Source of the DNA: Actinomyces faecalis
GTDB taxonomy: Bacteria; Actinomycetota; Actinomycetes; Actinomycetales; Actinomycetaceae
Assembly: GCF_013184985.2 (NCBI RefSeq)
Contig: NZ_CP063418.1
Coordinates: 1,674,001 to 1,738,000, forward strand
Reading direction: 5' to 3'
Length of the DNA stretch: 64,000 nucleotides
A model generated the notes under the pieces. That model searched no databases and was not told the origin of the DNA. It saw only the letters and a list, made by a program, of their open reading frames with translations. A program made the position numbers and the translations under genes. Within the stretch, counting starts at the first letter, position 1; every line of letters starts with the position of its first letter. This document shows positions 8,984-17,675 of this stretch, one piece after another.

Positions 8984-10096
8984 TCAGTTCCCCTTTCCGG
9001 TGGTACCGAACTGCTGGGAGAAACGGGTGTCTCCCTCGACGATGTCGTGCATGTCTGCGATGCCGTGGCGCAGCATGAGCGTGCGCTCCAGCCCCATGCC
9101 GAAGGCGAAGCCTGTGTAGACCTCGGGGTCGATCCCGCAGGCGACGAGCACGTTGGGGTTGACCATGCCGCAGCCTCCCCACTCGATCCATCCCGGTCCG
9201 CCCTTCTTCTGCGGGAACCACAGGTCCATCTCCGCGCTGGGCTCGGTGAAGGGGAAGAAGGAGGGGCGCAGGCGGGTGCGGGCCTCAGGTCCGAACATCG
9301 CCCGGGCGAAGTGGTCCAGCGTGCCCTTCAGGTGCGCCATGGTCAGGCCCTTGTCGACCGCCAGTCCCTCGACCTGGTGGAAGACCGGGGTGTGGGTGGC
9401 GTCGAGCTCGTCGGAGCGGAAGACCTTGCCCGGGCAGGCCACGTACAGCGGCGGCTCCTGGGCGAGCATGACGTGGGCCTGGACCGGGGAGGTGTGGGTG
9501 CGCAGGACGAGGTTGGCCTTCTCCCCCTCGCCGGCTCCTACCGAGGGACCGTCGACGTAGAAGGTGTCCTGCATCTGGCGGGCCGGGTGGTCCGCGTCGA
9601 AGTTGAGCGCGTCGAAGTCGAACCACTCGTGCTCGGTCTCCGGCCCCTCCGCGATCGACCAGCCCATGGAGATGAAGAAGTCGGAGACCTCGTCCATGAG
9701 CACGTCCAGAGGATGGCGGGCGCCACGAGCCACCCGTGCGGTGGGAACAGTGACGTCAACAGCCTCAGTCGCGAGCATCTGCTCCTCGGCCTCAGCCTCC
9801 AGCACCTCCTGACGCTCAGCCAGAGCCTTGTGAAGCCTGCCCCGAGCGGCGCCCAGGAGCCTGCCCGCCGTCGGCTTGTCCGCCTTGTCCAGGGCTCCGA
9901 TGCCGCGATTGGTGCGGGCCAGGACGGAGGAGTCCCCCGTGTAGGCCAGGCGCACCTCCTTGAGGGCAGGGAGGTCACCGGCTGCGGCGACCGCCGCCAG
10001 CCCTTCCTCCACGAGCGCGTTGATGCCTGCCTCGTCCAGGGGCGAGAGCGCCCCGGGTGCGTCAGTCATGGGGTGTGTGCCTTCCAGCTGGGACAT
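8984..10096 (-). CDS. pheS: phenylalanine-tRNA ligase alpha subunit
   Basis: Catalytic subunit of PheRS. An N-terminal coiled coil (about residues 20-100, [13 protein letters not shown] ... [21 protein letters not shown]) is followed by the class II core: [26 protein letters not shown] (motif 1 region), [25 protein letters not shown] (motif 2) and [18 protein letters not shown] (motif 3). Length 370 aa. Two starts are plausible, ATG at 10096 (AGGA about 5 nt upstream) and ATG at 10069 (GGAAGG about 10 nt upstream); the first is used. pheS and pheT form a two-gene operon. No T-box is visible upstream. Confidence 0.96.
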   Translation of the reverse strand: MSQLEGTHPMTDAPGALSPLDEAGINALVEEGLAAVAAAGDLPALKEVRLAYTGDSSVLARTNRGIGALDKADKPTAGRLLGAARGRLHKALAERQEVLEAEAEEQMLATEAVDVTVPTARVARGARHPLDVLMDEVSDFFISMGWSIAEGPETEHEWFDFDALNFDADHPARQMQDTFYVDGPSVGAGEGEKANLVLRTHTSPVQAHVMLAQEPPLYVACPGKVFRSDELDATHTPVFHQVEGLAVDKGLTMAHLKGTLDHFARAMFGPEARTRLRPSFFPFTEPSAEMDLWFPQKKGGPGWIEWGGCGMVNPNVLVACGIDPEVYTGFAFGMGLERTLMLRHGIADMHDIVEGDTRFSQQFGTTGKGN

Positions 10097-10155
10097 AGCT
10101 TCCTGCCCCGACCGCGCAGGAGCGCGTGACCGAGCAGGAAGTGCTTCAGTGTCCC

Positions 10156-10183
10156 AGGGTAGTCGTCACCCCTAGGCCTCCAA
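10156..10183 (-). promoter_or_regulatory. candidate pheS promoter
   Basis: On the minus strand TTGGAG, a 16-bp spacer and TACCCT, a TAnnnT -10 element common in actinobacteria. It leaves a leader of about 50 nt before pheS. Confidence 0.45.
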
Positions 10184-10229
10184 ACTCCGGTCCACGGGAT
10201 GTGCCGCACTCGGCAGGCGGCCTGCCCGG

Positions 10230-10985
10230 CTAGTGCAGCACCCAGCGGAAGAAGGGCTCGGCCAGAGCCGGCTGCTCTAAGCCCGTACAAGCCCCGTCAG
10301 CGGGCCCGGTCGTCGCGGCGCCGGCGCCCCCTGCAGCAGCGGCCGCACGACGCACGTAGCCCTCGACGCCGTCCAGGTCCCGGAACTGACTGACATGGCT
10401 ACGCACCGCCGCGACCTTGGCCTCCAGGTCGTCCGGCTCGACCACCACCAGGTGGTTGGTCTCCTTGTGTCCCTGGAACCACACCTCATCCACCTCATGC
10501 GGCTCCAGGCCTGCCGCAGCGAGCTCGCGGTAGTCGAAGCGGTTGCCGCTGGCTGGGTAGGCGGCGTCGACGACGGCACGTCCCACCGCACGATGGTCCG
10601 GGTGGCTGGCCGCTACCGAGGCGAAGTTGTACTCCGGGGACATCGAGAGCACCAGAGAGGGCCGCCAGCGGCGGATCGCCGCCACGACCTCTCGTACCAG
10701 CCCGCTTCCCTCAGCCACGTGCCCGTCAGCGAAGCCGTTGAGGAAGACCACCTCGCTGACCCCCAGGTAGGCCGCCGCAGCCTGCTGCTCGAGGCGACGT
10801 ACCTGAGAGATCTGCTCCTGGCCCTCGGCCTCGTAGCCGCCGGCGTCCCCCGAGGTAGCCACGAGGAGGCTGATCTCAGCCCCTTCCCGCACGAGACGGT
10901 GGATCGTGGCTCCTGCTCCCACGTCAGCGTCGTCGGGGTGGGCATAGACGCCCAGGACCCGACGGTGCCCCAGGCGCTCAGCCAT
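10230..10985 (-). CDS. PIG-L / LmbE family deacetylase
   Basis: Zinc-dependent N-acetyl deacetylase family (MshB/LmbE/BshB relatives), 251 aa. The zinc motif AHPDD is near residue 15 (GVYAHPDDADVGAG), the third ligand is likely His in ASHPDHRAVGRAV near residue 135, and DAGGYEAEGQEQ-type and VVFLNGFADGHV segments follow the family pattern. The ATG at 10985 overlaps the upstream substrate-binding protein gene by 8 bases; upstream sequence in the same frame is not used. Being last in a sugar ABC operon suggests it removes an acetyl group from an imported amino-sugar conjugate, but a thiol-pathway role (MshB or Mca) cannot be excluded. Confidence 0.85.
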   Translation of the reverse strand: MAERLGHRRVLGVYAHPDDADVGAGATIHRLVREGAEISLLVATSGDAGGYEAEGQEQISQVRRLEQQAAAAYLGVSEVVFLNGFADGHVAEGSGLVREVVAAIRRWRPSLVLSMSPEYNFASVAASHPDHRAVGRAVVDAAYPASGNRFDYRELAAAGLEPHEVDEVWFQGHKETNHLVVVEPDDLEAKVAAVRSHVSQFRDLDGVEGYVRRAAAAAGGAGAATTGPADGACTGLEQPALAEPFFRWVLH

Positions 10986-12342
10986 GGATCGCGGCGTTGC
11001 CCGCGTCCTGCGCAGCCTTGACGCCCTCAGCAACGTCGAGACGACCCAGGAAGACCTCCTTGAGAGACTCTCCCGTAGCCTCCATGCCTGCCTGGATCTT
11101 GGCACCGAAGGGGCCGGGAAGGGCGGTGTCGTCGATCTCCATCATGGCGGAGACGTCGACGCCCGCATCCTTCCAGTAGGTGCTCCAGGTGTCCTGCGCG
11201 CCGGTGTTACCGGGCAGGCCCACGCCGGTCCTGCCCAGCACACCGGAGCCCTCGGCACTGCCCAGCCACGCCAGCAGCCTGGTGACAGCCTCAGCCTGCT
11301 TGGAGTCGGCGCTGCCGGCGGCTGCCGTGTAGTTCGACACGCCTCCACGTCCCTGGGGCCCCTGCGGCAGGCTCACGATGCCCCACTCGAAGGAGGCTCC
11401 GTCCTTGATGTTGGCCAGGTTGTACGCACCGGACTGGAACAGCGCCATCTTGCCCTGGATGAACTGGTCGCGGGAGAAGTCGCCGTTGTCGTTGGTGTCC
11501 GCGGCCGAGGGCGCCACGTGGGAGGAGTTGATGAGGTCGACGAGGTAGCCGAAGGCCTGCACGCCCGCCTGCGAGGCGAAGGTGAACTGGCCCTCGGCGT
11601 CCTGGTAGGTCGCTCCGTTGGCACCGAGGTAGGGCAGGTAGATCGCCTGCAGGTCAAGAGCAGCGTTGTAGCCGAACTGGACGATGTTCGAGGCGTCAAA
11701 GTCCGCCTCAGCCGGAGTCCTTCCCGCAGTGTCCAGGGTGAGCCTGGTCGTGATCTCGCGCAGCGTGTCTGAGGAGGCCGTCGGGTCCCAGGCCAGGGAG
11801 GCCAGGTCCTCGACACTGACCCCGGCAGCGTCCAGCAGCGACTTGTTGTAGTAGACGGCGATGTTCGGGTCGGCCAGAGCCGGCACGCCCCACGCCTTCC
11901 CCTGCGAGGAGTACTGGGCGACGGCGGCCTGTGACCAGCCCTCGCGCTCTGAGGCGGGCACGGCCTCGTCGATGTTGACGAGCTTGCCTGCGGCGGCGTA
12001 GTCGACGAAGTTCGAGGAGTTGGTCCAGAACACGTCCGGGGCCGAGCCCGAGGCGATGTCGTTGCGCAGGTTGGTCCAGTAGTCCGCCCAGGCCACCTGC
12101 TCGATCTTGACCGAGATGCCGGTATCGGCAGTGAAGCCCTTGAGCGCCTCCTCGTAGGCAGCAGCAGCCTGCTCGTCCCACAGGCGGAAGGTGATCTCAC
12201 CGGCCGAGCCAGCGCCTGAGCCGGAGTCGTCAGAGGAAGCGGACCCGCAGGCAGCCAGCACGCTCAGGCCGACGGCGGTGGCTGCGGTGACGCCCGAGAC
12301 CTTGAGCAGGTCACGGCGAGAGAGCGCTGGGCGACGGGACAT
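10978..12342 (-). CDS. sugar ABC transporter substrate-binding lipoprotein
   Basis: Extracellular solute-binding protein of family 1, 454 aa. The signal has a twin-arginine look (SRRDLLK) and a lipobox LAAC with Cys32, so the mature protein should be a membrane-anchored lipoprotein. The mature N-terminus is a Ser/Gly/Asp linker, then EITFRLWDEQAAAAYEEAL and FTADTGISVKIEQVAWADYWTNLRND, typical of this family. The ATG at 12342 has a strong GGAGGT Shine-Dalgarno. The ligand cannot be read from sequence; partners are the two upstream permeases. Confidence 0.9.
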   Translation of the reverse strand: MSRRPALSRRDLLKVSGVTAATAVGLSVLAACGSASSDDSGSGAGSAGEITFRLWDEQAAAAYEEALKGFTADTGISVKIEQVAWADYWTNLRNDIASGSAPDVFWTNSSNFVDYAAAGKLVNIDEAVPASEREGWSQAAVAQYSSQGKAWGVPALADPNIAVYYNKSLLDAAGVSVEDLASLAWDPTASSDTLREITTRLTLDTAGRTPAEADFDASNIVQFGYNAALDLQAIYLPYLGANGATYQDAEGQFTFASQAGVQAFGYLVDLINSSHVAPSAADTNDNGDFSRDQFIQGKMALFQSGAYNLANIKDGASFEWGIVSLPQGPQGRGGVSNYTAAAGSADSKQAEAVTRLLAWLGSAEGSGVLGRTGVGLPGNTGAQDTWSTYWKDAGVDVSAMMEIDDTALPGPFGAKIQAGMEATGESLKEVFLGRLDVAEGVKAAQDAGNAAIHG

Positions 12343-12456
12343 GGGATACCTCCAGGTGCTCGTACCCTGCCTGGACGTGGGTGTCAGGCAGGTGCGACGT
12401 GAACTGTAGCGCAGCCCACCCCGGCCGTCCCCGTCCGTCCGCCACACGATCCTGGG

Positions 12457-13365
12457 CTACTTCAGGCCGCTGAGCGTGATCGAGGCGACGATCTGCTTCT
12501 GGAAGACCACGAACAGGATGATGAGAGGGACCAGAGCGATCGTCGTCGCGGCCATGACATAGGTCCAGTTCGCGTTGTGCTGCGACTGCATGGCCGCGGT
12601 CGCCACCGTGATGACCTTGGGCTCCTGGCTGGCGATGATGCGCGGCCACATGAAGGAGTTCCACTGGCTGACCACCGTGATCAGCGTGAGGGTCGCCAGG
12701 ATCGGGCCAGACATCGGAAGGACGATCCTGGTCAGGATGCGTACCTGTCCGGCGCCGTCGATCTTGGCCGCGTCAATGATCTCCTGCGGGATCGAGCGGA
12801 AGGACTCGCGCAGCAGGAAGACGGCGTAGGGCGAGGCGAACATGAAGGGGATGACGATGCCCCAGAAGGTGTTGTTCATCCCGGCCTTGGCCATCATGAG
12901 GTAGAGCGGGATGACGAGTACCGAGGCAGGAATCATCATGGTGGACAGGAAGAGCCAGAAGACCAGGTCCCGCCCGGGGAAGCGCAGCCTGGCGAAGGCG
13001 TAGGCGGCCATCACCGAGGACGTCACCTGCCCCACCACCATGACGGCCACCATCAGCACGGTGGTCCAGATGGCGCTGGCGAAGTCGATGCGTCCGGTCA
13101 GCACCGCCGTGAAGGACTCCAGGGTCCAGGGGCTCGGCAGGGCGAGAGGCGAGTGGGAGGCGAAGTCCTTGGGAGACTTGAAGGCGGTGATGAAGGAGAA
13201 GACGAAAGGCAGCACCATGACGGCCGCCGCCAGGGTCAGCCCCAGGTAGATCCCAGCCGTTCCCAGGACGCCGGGGCTGTCGATACGGCCACCGGCACGG
13301 CTCGCCCCGCGCCTGGTGGCGGCGCGGGCGCGCCGGACCGGGATGGGGGTCTCAGACGTACTCAT
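12457..13365 (-). CDS. carbohydrate ABC transporter permease (MalG type)
   Basis: Inner-membrane subunit with six predicted helices, 302 aa. The first helix is at about residues 35-60 (GIYLGLTLAAAVMVLPFVFSF) and the EAA loop is RSIPQEIIDAAKIDGAGQVRILTRIVLPMSGPI, the contact for the ATPase. The N-terminal cytoplasmic tail is Arg-rich. It overlaps the upstream permease by 14 bases and has GAGGA before its ATG. No ATPase gene is present in this operon, as is usual for actinobacterial sugar importers that share MsiK. Confidence 0.92.
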   Translation of the reverse strand: MSTSETPIPVRRARAATRRGASRAGGRIDSPGVLGTAGIYLGLTLAAAVMVLPFVFSFITAFKSPKDFASHSPLALPSPWTLESFTAVLTGRIDFASAIWTTVLMVAVMVVGQVTSSVMAAYAFARLRFPGRDLVFWLFLSTMMIPASVLVIPLYLMMAKAGMNNTFWGIVIPFMFASPYAVFLLRESFRSIPQEIIDAAKIDGAGQVRILTRIVLPMSGPILATLTLITVVSQWNSFMWPRIIASQEPKVITVATAAMQSQHNANWTYVMAATTIALVPLIILFVVFQKQIVASITLSGLK

Positions 13366-14254
13366 AGGTGGTCCTCGTGCGGAAGTAGAGGTTCTGGGCG
13401 ACCGTGACCGCCAGGAGGATGAGCATCATGACCAGGGCCATGACCGAGGCCTTGCCCACGTCCCAGCTGACGAAGGCCTGCTCATAGATCTCATAGGCCA
13501 GGACCTTGGTGGCACCCGCCGGCCCGCCGGAGGTCAGGGCGTAGACGTGGTCGAAGATGTTGAAGGCCGCGATGACGCTGGTCACTGAGACGAAGAAGAA
13601 TGTCGGACGCAGCATGGGTACCTTGATCCGCCAGAAGACCTGGCGTGCGGAGGCGCCGTCGACGTAGGCCGCCTCGATGAGCTCACGTGGCACCGCCAGC
13701 AGGCCGGCGATGAAGAACAACGAGGTGTACCCGACGTTGTTCCACAGGACCACGAAGGCGACGGCAGGAAGCGCCCAGGTCGGCGAGACCAGGATCTCCA
13801 GCCTCGTCCCGGCCACCGCACTGAGCAGCCCGCCGGTAGGCGCGAAGATCCACGACCACACCACTCCTAGGGCCAGCGGCGAGGAGATCCAGGGAATGAC
13901 GATGAGGGTGCGGAAGAGCGTCGTACCACGCACGCCCTTGGTCAGCATGTTGGCCAGGAACAGCCCCAGCAGGATCTGCGCCGGCACCACGAGGGCGACC
14001 AGCCCCAGGGTCACTCGCAGCGACCGGAGGAAGGAGGCGTCGGTCAGGACCTGGCGGACCTGGTCAAGGCCGACGTAGCGCGGCGGAGCGATGAGGTCCC
14101 ACTGGTGGACGGTGAGCCAGAGGATCACTCCGACCGGCACGACCATGAAGAGCACCACACCCAGCACCGAGGGCGTCAGGAACAGGTAGCCGGTCACGGC
14201 CTCACGCACACGGCGCGCACGGCTGGCACGGCGACGGGACACGGTCACGGTCAC
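13352..14254 (-). CDS. carbohydrate ABC transporter permease (MalF type)
   Basis: Membrane subunit, 300 aa, with about six helices starting near residue 20 (GYLFLTPSVLGVVLFMVVPVGVILWL). The EAA motif is AVPRELIEAAYVDGASARQVFWRIKVPMLRPTF. The start is a GTG that overlaps the stop of the upstream RNA methyltransferase gene (GTGA), so its translation is coupled to a housekeeping gene. That is an unusual head for a sugar-uptake operon. It forms a pair with the MalG-type permease immediately downstream. Confidence 0.92.
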   Translation of the reverse strand: MTVTVSRRRASRARRVREAVTGYLFLTPSVLGVVLFMVVPVGVILWLTVHQWDLIAPPRYVGLDQVRQVLTDASFLRSLRVTLGLVALVVPAQILLGLFLANMLTKGVRGTTLFRTLIVIPWISSPLALGVVWSWIFAPTGGLLSAVAGTRLEILVSPTWALPAVAFVVLWNNVGYTSLFFIAGLLAVPRELIEAAYVDGASARQVFWRIKVPMLRPTFFFVSVTSVIAAFNIFDHVYALTSGGPAGATKVLAYEIYEQAFVSWDVGKASVMALVMMLILLAVTVAQNLYFRTRTTYEYV

Positions 14255-15183
14255 CTGACCTCCTCAGCACCCGTCTGGTGGGCACGGGCCGAGGCGAAGA
14301 GGCAGACCGTGGCGGCCGAGGCGACGTTCAGGGACTCAGCCTTGCCGTACAGGGGGATGGAGACGACGGCGTCGGCGTGGGACAGCGCCTGCTCGCTGAG
14401 GCCTCGCGCCTCGTTCCCCAGCCACCAGGCCGTGGGACGAGCCAGCAGGTCGTCAGCCTCGAACAGGTTGTGGTCTCCCCCGCCGTCGGCAGCCAGGACC
14501 GTCAGACCCGCCTGGTGCAGGCAGGCAGCGAGCTCGGCCAGGTCCAGGCCGGCCAGCACAGGAAGGTGGAAGAGGCTGCCAGCCGTTGCGCGCACGACCT
14601 TGGGGTTGGTGGGGTCCACGCTGCCGCGTGCCAGCAGGACGGCGTCGGCTCCGGCAGCATCGGCGGCGCGGATGATGGTGCCGGCGTTGCCCGGGTCCTG
14701 CGCCTCGGTGAGCACCACGACCAGGCGGGCACCTGCCAGGACGTCGGCAAGGGCATGAGGAGCCTGTTCCCGCGTGCCGGAGGGAGCAGCGGGACTGCCG
14801 ACAGCCTGCGTGCCGACTACTGCCAGCAGCCCTTGGGCATCCGTGCTCATGGCGGCCATGACCTGAGGCGTGACGAGGTGGGTGTAGGTGCCACCGGTCC
14901 TGGCCTCGGTCACGATCGCCTCGTGACGCCGTGCAGCCTCCTGGGTGGCGTAGAGGTCCAGGACCGCCGAGCCTGCGTAACGCACGGCCTCGCGCACCGC
15001 CTGCGGGCCCTCGACGAGGAAGCGGCCGTGCTTCGTGCGCGCGGAGCGACGCGCCAGGCCGGCCACCCGGCTCACTCGTGTCGCAGCCGGGTTGTCCATG
15101 ACATCAGGTCCTGGCTGCCTTCCGTCAGGCCGGTTCATCGCGATACCGGGGCGCCAGGTACTCGTGTCTGCCCGCTTGCTCAT
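14251..15183 (-). CDS. TrmH/SpoU family RNA 2'-O-methyltransferase
   Basis: SPOUT-fold RNA methyltransferase, 310 aa. An N-terminal substrate-binding domain (RSARTKHGRFLVEGPQAVRE) is followed by the knotted catalytic domain with three SpoU motifs: LTEAQDPGNAGTIIRAADA, WWLGNEARGLS and IPLYGKAESLNVASAATV. It most resembles the rRNA-modifying group (23S, RlmB/TsnR-like); the exact target is not shown. The start at 15183 is chosen because TAGGCT ends 7 nt before that ATG, a leaderless pattern; an ATG at 15099 (MDNPAATRVSRV) would remove an atypical 28-residue extension and is a real alternative. Confidence 0.88.
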   Translation of the reverse strand: MSKRADTSTWRPGIAMNRPDGRQPGPDVMDNPAATRVSRVAGLARRSARTKHGRFLVEGPQAVREAVRYAGSAVLDLYATQEAARRHEAIVTEARTGGTYTHLVTPQVMAAMSTDAQGLLAVVGTQAVGSPAAPSGTREQAPHALADVLAGARLVVVLTEAQDPGNAGTIIRAADAAGADAVLLARGSVDPTNPKVVRATAGSLFHLPVLAGLDLAELAACLHQAGLTVLAADGGGDHNLFEADDLLARPTAWWLGNEARGLSEQALSHADAVVSIPLYGKAESLNVASAATVCLFASARAHQTGAEEVR

Positions 15184-15190
15184 GGGAGGG

Positions 15191-15196
15191 AGCCTA
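15191..15196 (-). promoter_or_regulatory. -10 element of a possible leaderless promoter for the TrmH gene
   Basis: TAGGCT, then seven bases, then ATG at 15183, on the minus strand. No clear -35; the upstream DNA is the rplT terminator. Confidence 0.4.
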
Positions 15197-15199
15197 CGC

Positions 15200-15240
15200 G
15201 AGACGGCGCCGTCTCCATGTCATGGAGACGGCGCCGTCTC
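15200..15240 (-). terminator. terminator of infC-rpmI-rplT
   Basis: A 20-bp perfect inverted repeat around a single base (15200-15219 with 15221-15240). Each arm contains the 16-base palindrome GAGACGGCGCCGTCTC. It lies 38 bp beyond the rplT stop. Confidence 0.75.
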
Positions 15241-15278
15241 GTGGCGCGGAACCCGGCTGGCTCTCAGCCGGGCCCGAG

Positions 15279-15659
15279 TCAGGCCTTGGGGGCGTTGACG
15301 TCAGCCGGCAGCGCCTTCTTGGCGACCTCGACCAGCGCCTTGAAACCGGCCGGCTCGTTGACGGCCAGCTCGGCCAGCATGCGGCGGTCGATCTCGACGC
15401 CCGCCAGGCCCAGGCCCTGGATGAACCGGTTGTAGGTCAGGCCCTCAGCGCGGGCAGCGGCGTTGATGCGCTGGATCCACAGACGACGGAAGTCGCCCTT
15501 GCGCGCACGGCGGTCACGGAAGGCGTAGACGCCGGAGTGGGTGACCTGCTCCTTGGCCTTGCGGTAGAGGCGAGAGCGCTGGCCGCGGTAGCCCGAGGCC
15601 TTCTCGAGGACGGTACGACGCTTCTTCTGGGCGTTGACAGCCCGCTTCACACGTGCCAT
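15279..15659 (-). CDS. rplT: 50S ribosomal protein L20
   Basis: Large-subunit protein that binds 23S rRNA early in assembly. The sequence [20 protein letters not shown] ... [21 protein letters not shown] and [20 protein letters not shown] is unmistakable L20. Length 126 aa is normal. It is the last gene of infC-rpmI-rplT, 27 bp after rpmI. In other bacteria L20 represses this operon by binding its leader; no classical L20 site is recognisable here. Confidence 0.98.
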   Translation of the reverse strand: MARVKRAVNAQKKRRTVLEKASGYRGQRSRLYRKAKEQVTHSGVYAFRDRRARKGDFRRLWIQRINAAARAEGLTYNRFIQGLGLAGVEIDRRMLAELAVNEPAGFKALVEVAKKALPADVNAPKA

Positions 15660-15686
15660 GTGATGACTCCTTTACGTGGTGGGCTC

Positions 15687-15881
15687 TCAGCGACCGAGCA
15701 GCTTCTTGACCTGACGCAGGTTGCTGGGGTCAACAACCTGGTCCTGAGACAGCTTGCGCTTACGACGCGAGGACTTGACCTCGAGCAGGTGGCGCTTGTT
15801 GGCCTGCTCGCGCATCAGCTTGCCGCTGCCGGTCACCCGGAAACGCTTCTTGGCACCGGAGTGCGTCTTGTTCTTCGGCAT
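15687..15881 (-). CDS. rpmI: 50S ribosomal protein L35
   Basis: Small basic large-subunit protein, 64 aa. The start at 15881 gives [20 protein letters not shown], the standard N-terminus. An in-frame extension upstream is non-homologous and is discarded. The middle gene of the infC operon, 102 bp after infC; that gap has no gene. Confidence 0.97.
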   Translation of the reverse strand: MPKNKTHSGAKKRFRVTGSGKLMREQANKRHLLEVKSSRRKRKLSQDQVVDPSNLRQVKKLLGR

Positions 15882-15983
15882 TGTTGGATTCCTCTTCTCG
15901 GCCACCAGACGAGCGCCTGGGGCTGCGGACCCCACGCGGTCTGCCGGTGGGGTGGGTGGCGGTCTGTTACTGAGCCCAGGCCC

Positions 15984-16616
15984 TCAGGCCTGCTCCTGGG
16001 TGGCCTCTGCCTCGGGGGCAGCCGAGGCCTTGGCGGCGTTCTTCTCCGCCCGCCGGGTGGCCCGGGCCTCCTCGCGGCGACGGCGCTGGTCGGACTTGAC
16101 CTCAGCCTTCTTGCGCGTGGGAGCCAGGACCATCACCATCTGGCGGCCGTCCTGACGCGGGTGGGACTCGACGGTCCCCAGCTCGCCCGCCTCCTCGGCC
16201 ACGCGCTGGAGCAGACGAATTCCCAGCTCGGGCCGGGACTGCTCACGCCCGCGGAAGCGGACGACGCACTTGACCTTGTCCCCGCCCTTGAGGAACCGCT
16301 CGACGTGCCCCATCTTGGTGGCGTAGTCGTGCTGGTCGATCTTGGGCCGGAACTGGACTTCCTTGAGCTGCGTGTTCGCCTGGTTGCGCCGGGCGTCACG
16401 AGCCTTCATGGCCGACTCGTACTTGAACTTGCCGTAGTCCATGAGCTTGCACACCGGAGGGCGTGCGTCGGGTGCGACCTCGACGAGGTCGAGACCGGCC
16501 TCCTCGGCCAGGCGCAGGGCGTCCTCGACGCGGACGACGCCGACCTGCTCGCCGCCGGGGCCGACGAGGCGCACCTCGGGGACGCGGATCCGTTCGTTGA
16601 TACGGGGCTCGCTGAT
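15984..16616 (-). CDS. infC: translation initiation factor IF-3, ATC start codon
   Basis: IF-3 binds the 30S subunit and rejects non-canonical start codons. The C-domain ([18 protein letters not shown] ... [16 protein letters not shown]) and N-domain ([29 protein letters not shown]) are complete, with an Ala/Glu-rich tail. The conserved N-terminus [14 protein letters not shown] lies upstream of the first GTG (16574). In that frame an in-frame TGA stands 12 nt before an ATC at 16616, and no ATG, GTG or TTG lies between. A TGAGGA Shine-Dalgarno sits 6 nt before the ATC. So translation most likely starts at ATC, giving 210 aa; a rare start codon in infC is known from E. coli (AUU) and underlies autoregulation. 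Confidence 0.93.
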   Translation of the reverse strand: MSEPRINERIRVPEVRLVGPGGEQVGVVRVEDALRLAEEAGLDLVEVAPDARPPVCKLMDYGKFKYESAMKARDARRNQANTQLKEVQFRPKIDQHDYATKMGHVERFLKGGDKVKCVVRFRGREQSRPELGIRLLQRVAEEAGELGTVESHPRQDGRQMVMVLAPTRKKAEVKSDQRRRREEARATRRAEKNAAKASAAPEAEATQEQA

Positions 16617-16842
16617 GACAGTTCCTCACTCTTGGTGACGGTCAGCCGCCGCGACGAGAAAAAGGCCCTCGCCGCAGATCGCGCACGAAGGCCCATCACG
16701 TACCTCAGGGGTACGGTACGCGACAGCACGCCACGCACCGCGAGGAAGTCCTCGCATGAACCCGGTCCCCGTGAGGGACCCAGGTGGGATCACTCCGCTT
16801 GCGAGCCGGAGTCGGACCCCGGCCGGTCGGTGCCCCACACTA
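16617..16842 (-). ncRNA. infC operon 5' leader with attenuator-like hairpins
   Basis: About 225 nt between a possible -10 (TAGTGT, 16837-16842, no convincing -35) and infC. It holds a small hairpin formed by CGTACC and GGTACG around 16697-16711 and, closer to the gene, an intrinsic terminator (16659-16694). No peptide ORF with a good Shine-Dalgarno and no known riboswitch was recognised. Confidence 0.45.
16659..16694 (-). terminator. intrinsic terminator inside the infC leader
   Basis: On the minus strand GGCCTTCG (16693-16686) pairs with CGAGGGCC (16671-16664), one G-U pair, and is followed at once by five T (16663-16659). This textbook terminator lies 42 nt upstream of the infC start, within the leader, which implies attenuation. 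Confidence 0.65.
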
Positions 16843-16910
16843 CCAGGCGAGCCAGACCGGGCCTACGCCTCAGCCCCGAGCCTCCTCGTGAGACTGCACA
16901 CGCTTCAGGC

Positions 16911-17675
16911 TCAGGCCGGGACCGGGCACAGCTCGACGGTGTCGATGAGCTCGCCCCAGGCAGGGTTGACCATGATCAGCTGGCAGGTCTCCAGGGCGGC
17001 GGCCGCCGCCGACATGCCGCCGGAGGCGTCGACCCGGATGAAGACCCGCAGCTCAGCCTCCTGGCCGGGCTCGAAGGCCACGCCCGTCACCCCTGGCACT
17101 CCCATGAGGTGGGCGGTCACCTCCTGCTGGACCGGCTCGTTGCGCCAGGAGGGGACCCAGTCCTCTCCCCCGGCCAGCGCGAGCACCGCAGGGCGCGGCA
17201 GACGCAGGTCCCGGCTGCCCGGGTCCAGGACCCACAGCTGGTCGGTGTCGTGCGCCGCCACCTGTGCTGCTCTGCGCGGTTCGATCGGCACGGGGCGCAC
17301 GTCCTGGCGCCAGGCCTGCATCGCCTCCATGCTCGTGAACACCGGCAGGGCGATGTGCCCGTCAGGCAGGTCCACGGCAAGGGTCGCGGCGTCCTGCGCC
17401 GCGTCGCTCGTGTGCGGCTCGCTCTGGCTGCGCGCGTGCGCCGCCACCGGGACGATGACCCGGCTGCCGGCGAGCACCTGCCACAGGTGGTCAAGGTAGA
17501 GGTGGCGAGGCTGGTCAGCGGCCTCCAGCGCCTCCAGCACCGCCGGGTCGACGGCGCCGTCGTCGTCGGAGAAGGGCGTGGGGGCGGCCAGCAGCCGTTC
17601 CATCTTGGCCCGGGCAGCCATCGCGGCCCTCACCTGGACGTCGTCGGTCCCCTCGACCTGCCGTTCCTGGCTCAC
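16911..17675 (-). CDS. SseB-like protein
   Basis: 254 aa, cytosolic, no signal or membrane segment. The region at about residues 60-130 ([19 protein letters not shown] ... [20 protein letters not shown]) matches the SseB N-terminal domain, and the C-terminal part ([27 protein letters not shown]) resembles the SseB C-terminal region. The family's function is poorly defined. It overlaps the hisA/priA stop by 4 bases, so it is the last gene of a small his operon. SseB-like genes beside priA are familiar in actinobacteria, but a role in histidine synthesis is not established. Confidence 0.7.
   Translation of the reverse strand: MSQERQVEGTDDVQVRAAMAARAKMERLLAAPTPFSDDDGAVDPAVLEALEAADQPRHLYLDHLWQVLAGSRVIVPVAAHARSQSEPHTSDAAQDAATLAVDLPDGHIALPVFTSMEAMQAWRQDVRPVPIEPRRAAQVAAHDTDQLWVLDPGSRDLRLPRPAVLALAGGEDWVPSWRNEPVQQEVTAHLMGVPGVTGVAFEPGQEAELRVFIRVDASGGMSAAAAALETCQLIMVNPAWGELIDTVELCPVPA

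Noticed and set aside
10097..10229. T-box leader upstream of pheS
   Set aside because: No T-box sequence or specifier stem; only a short leader with a plausible promoter.
15200..15240. Doubled palindrome as a mobile repeat
   Set aside because: Position just after rplT and 20-bp stem fit a terminator; no second copy was seen in the window.
16626..16838. Possible leader peptide upstream of infC
   Set aside because: No good Shine-Dalgarno, no amino-acid bias, and it runs through the terminator hairpin.
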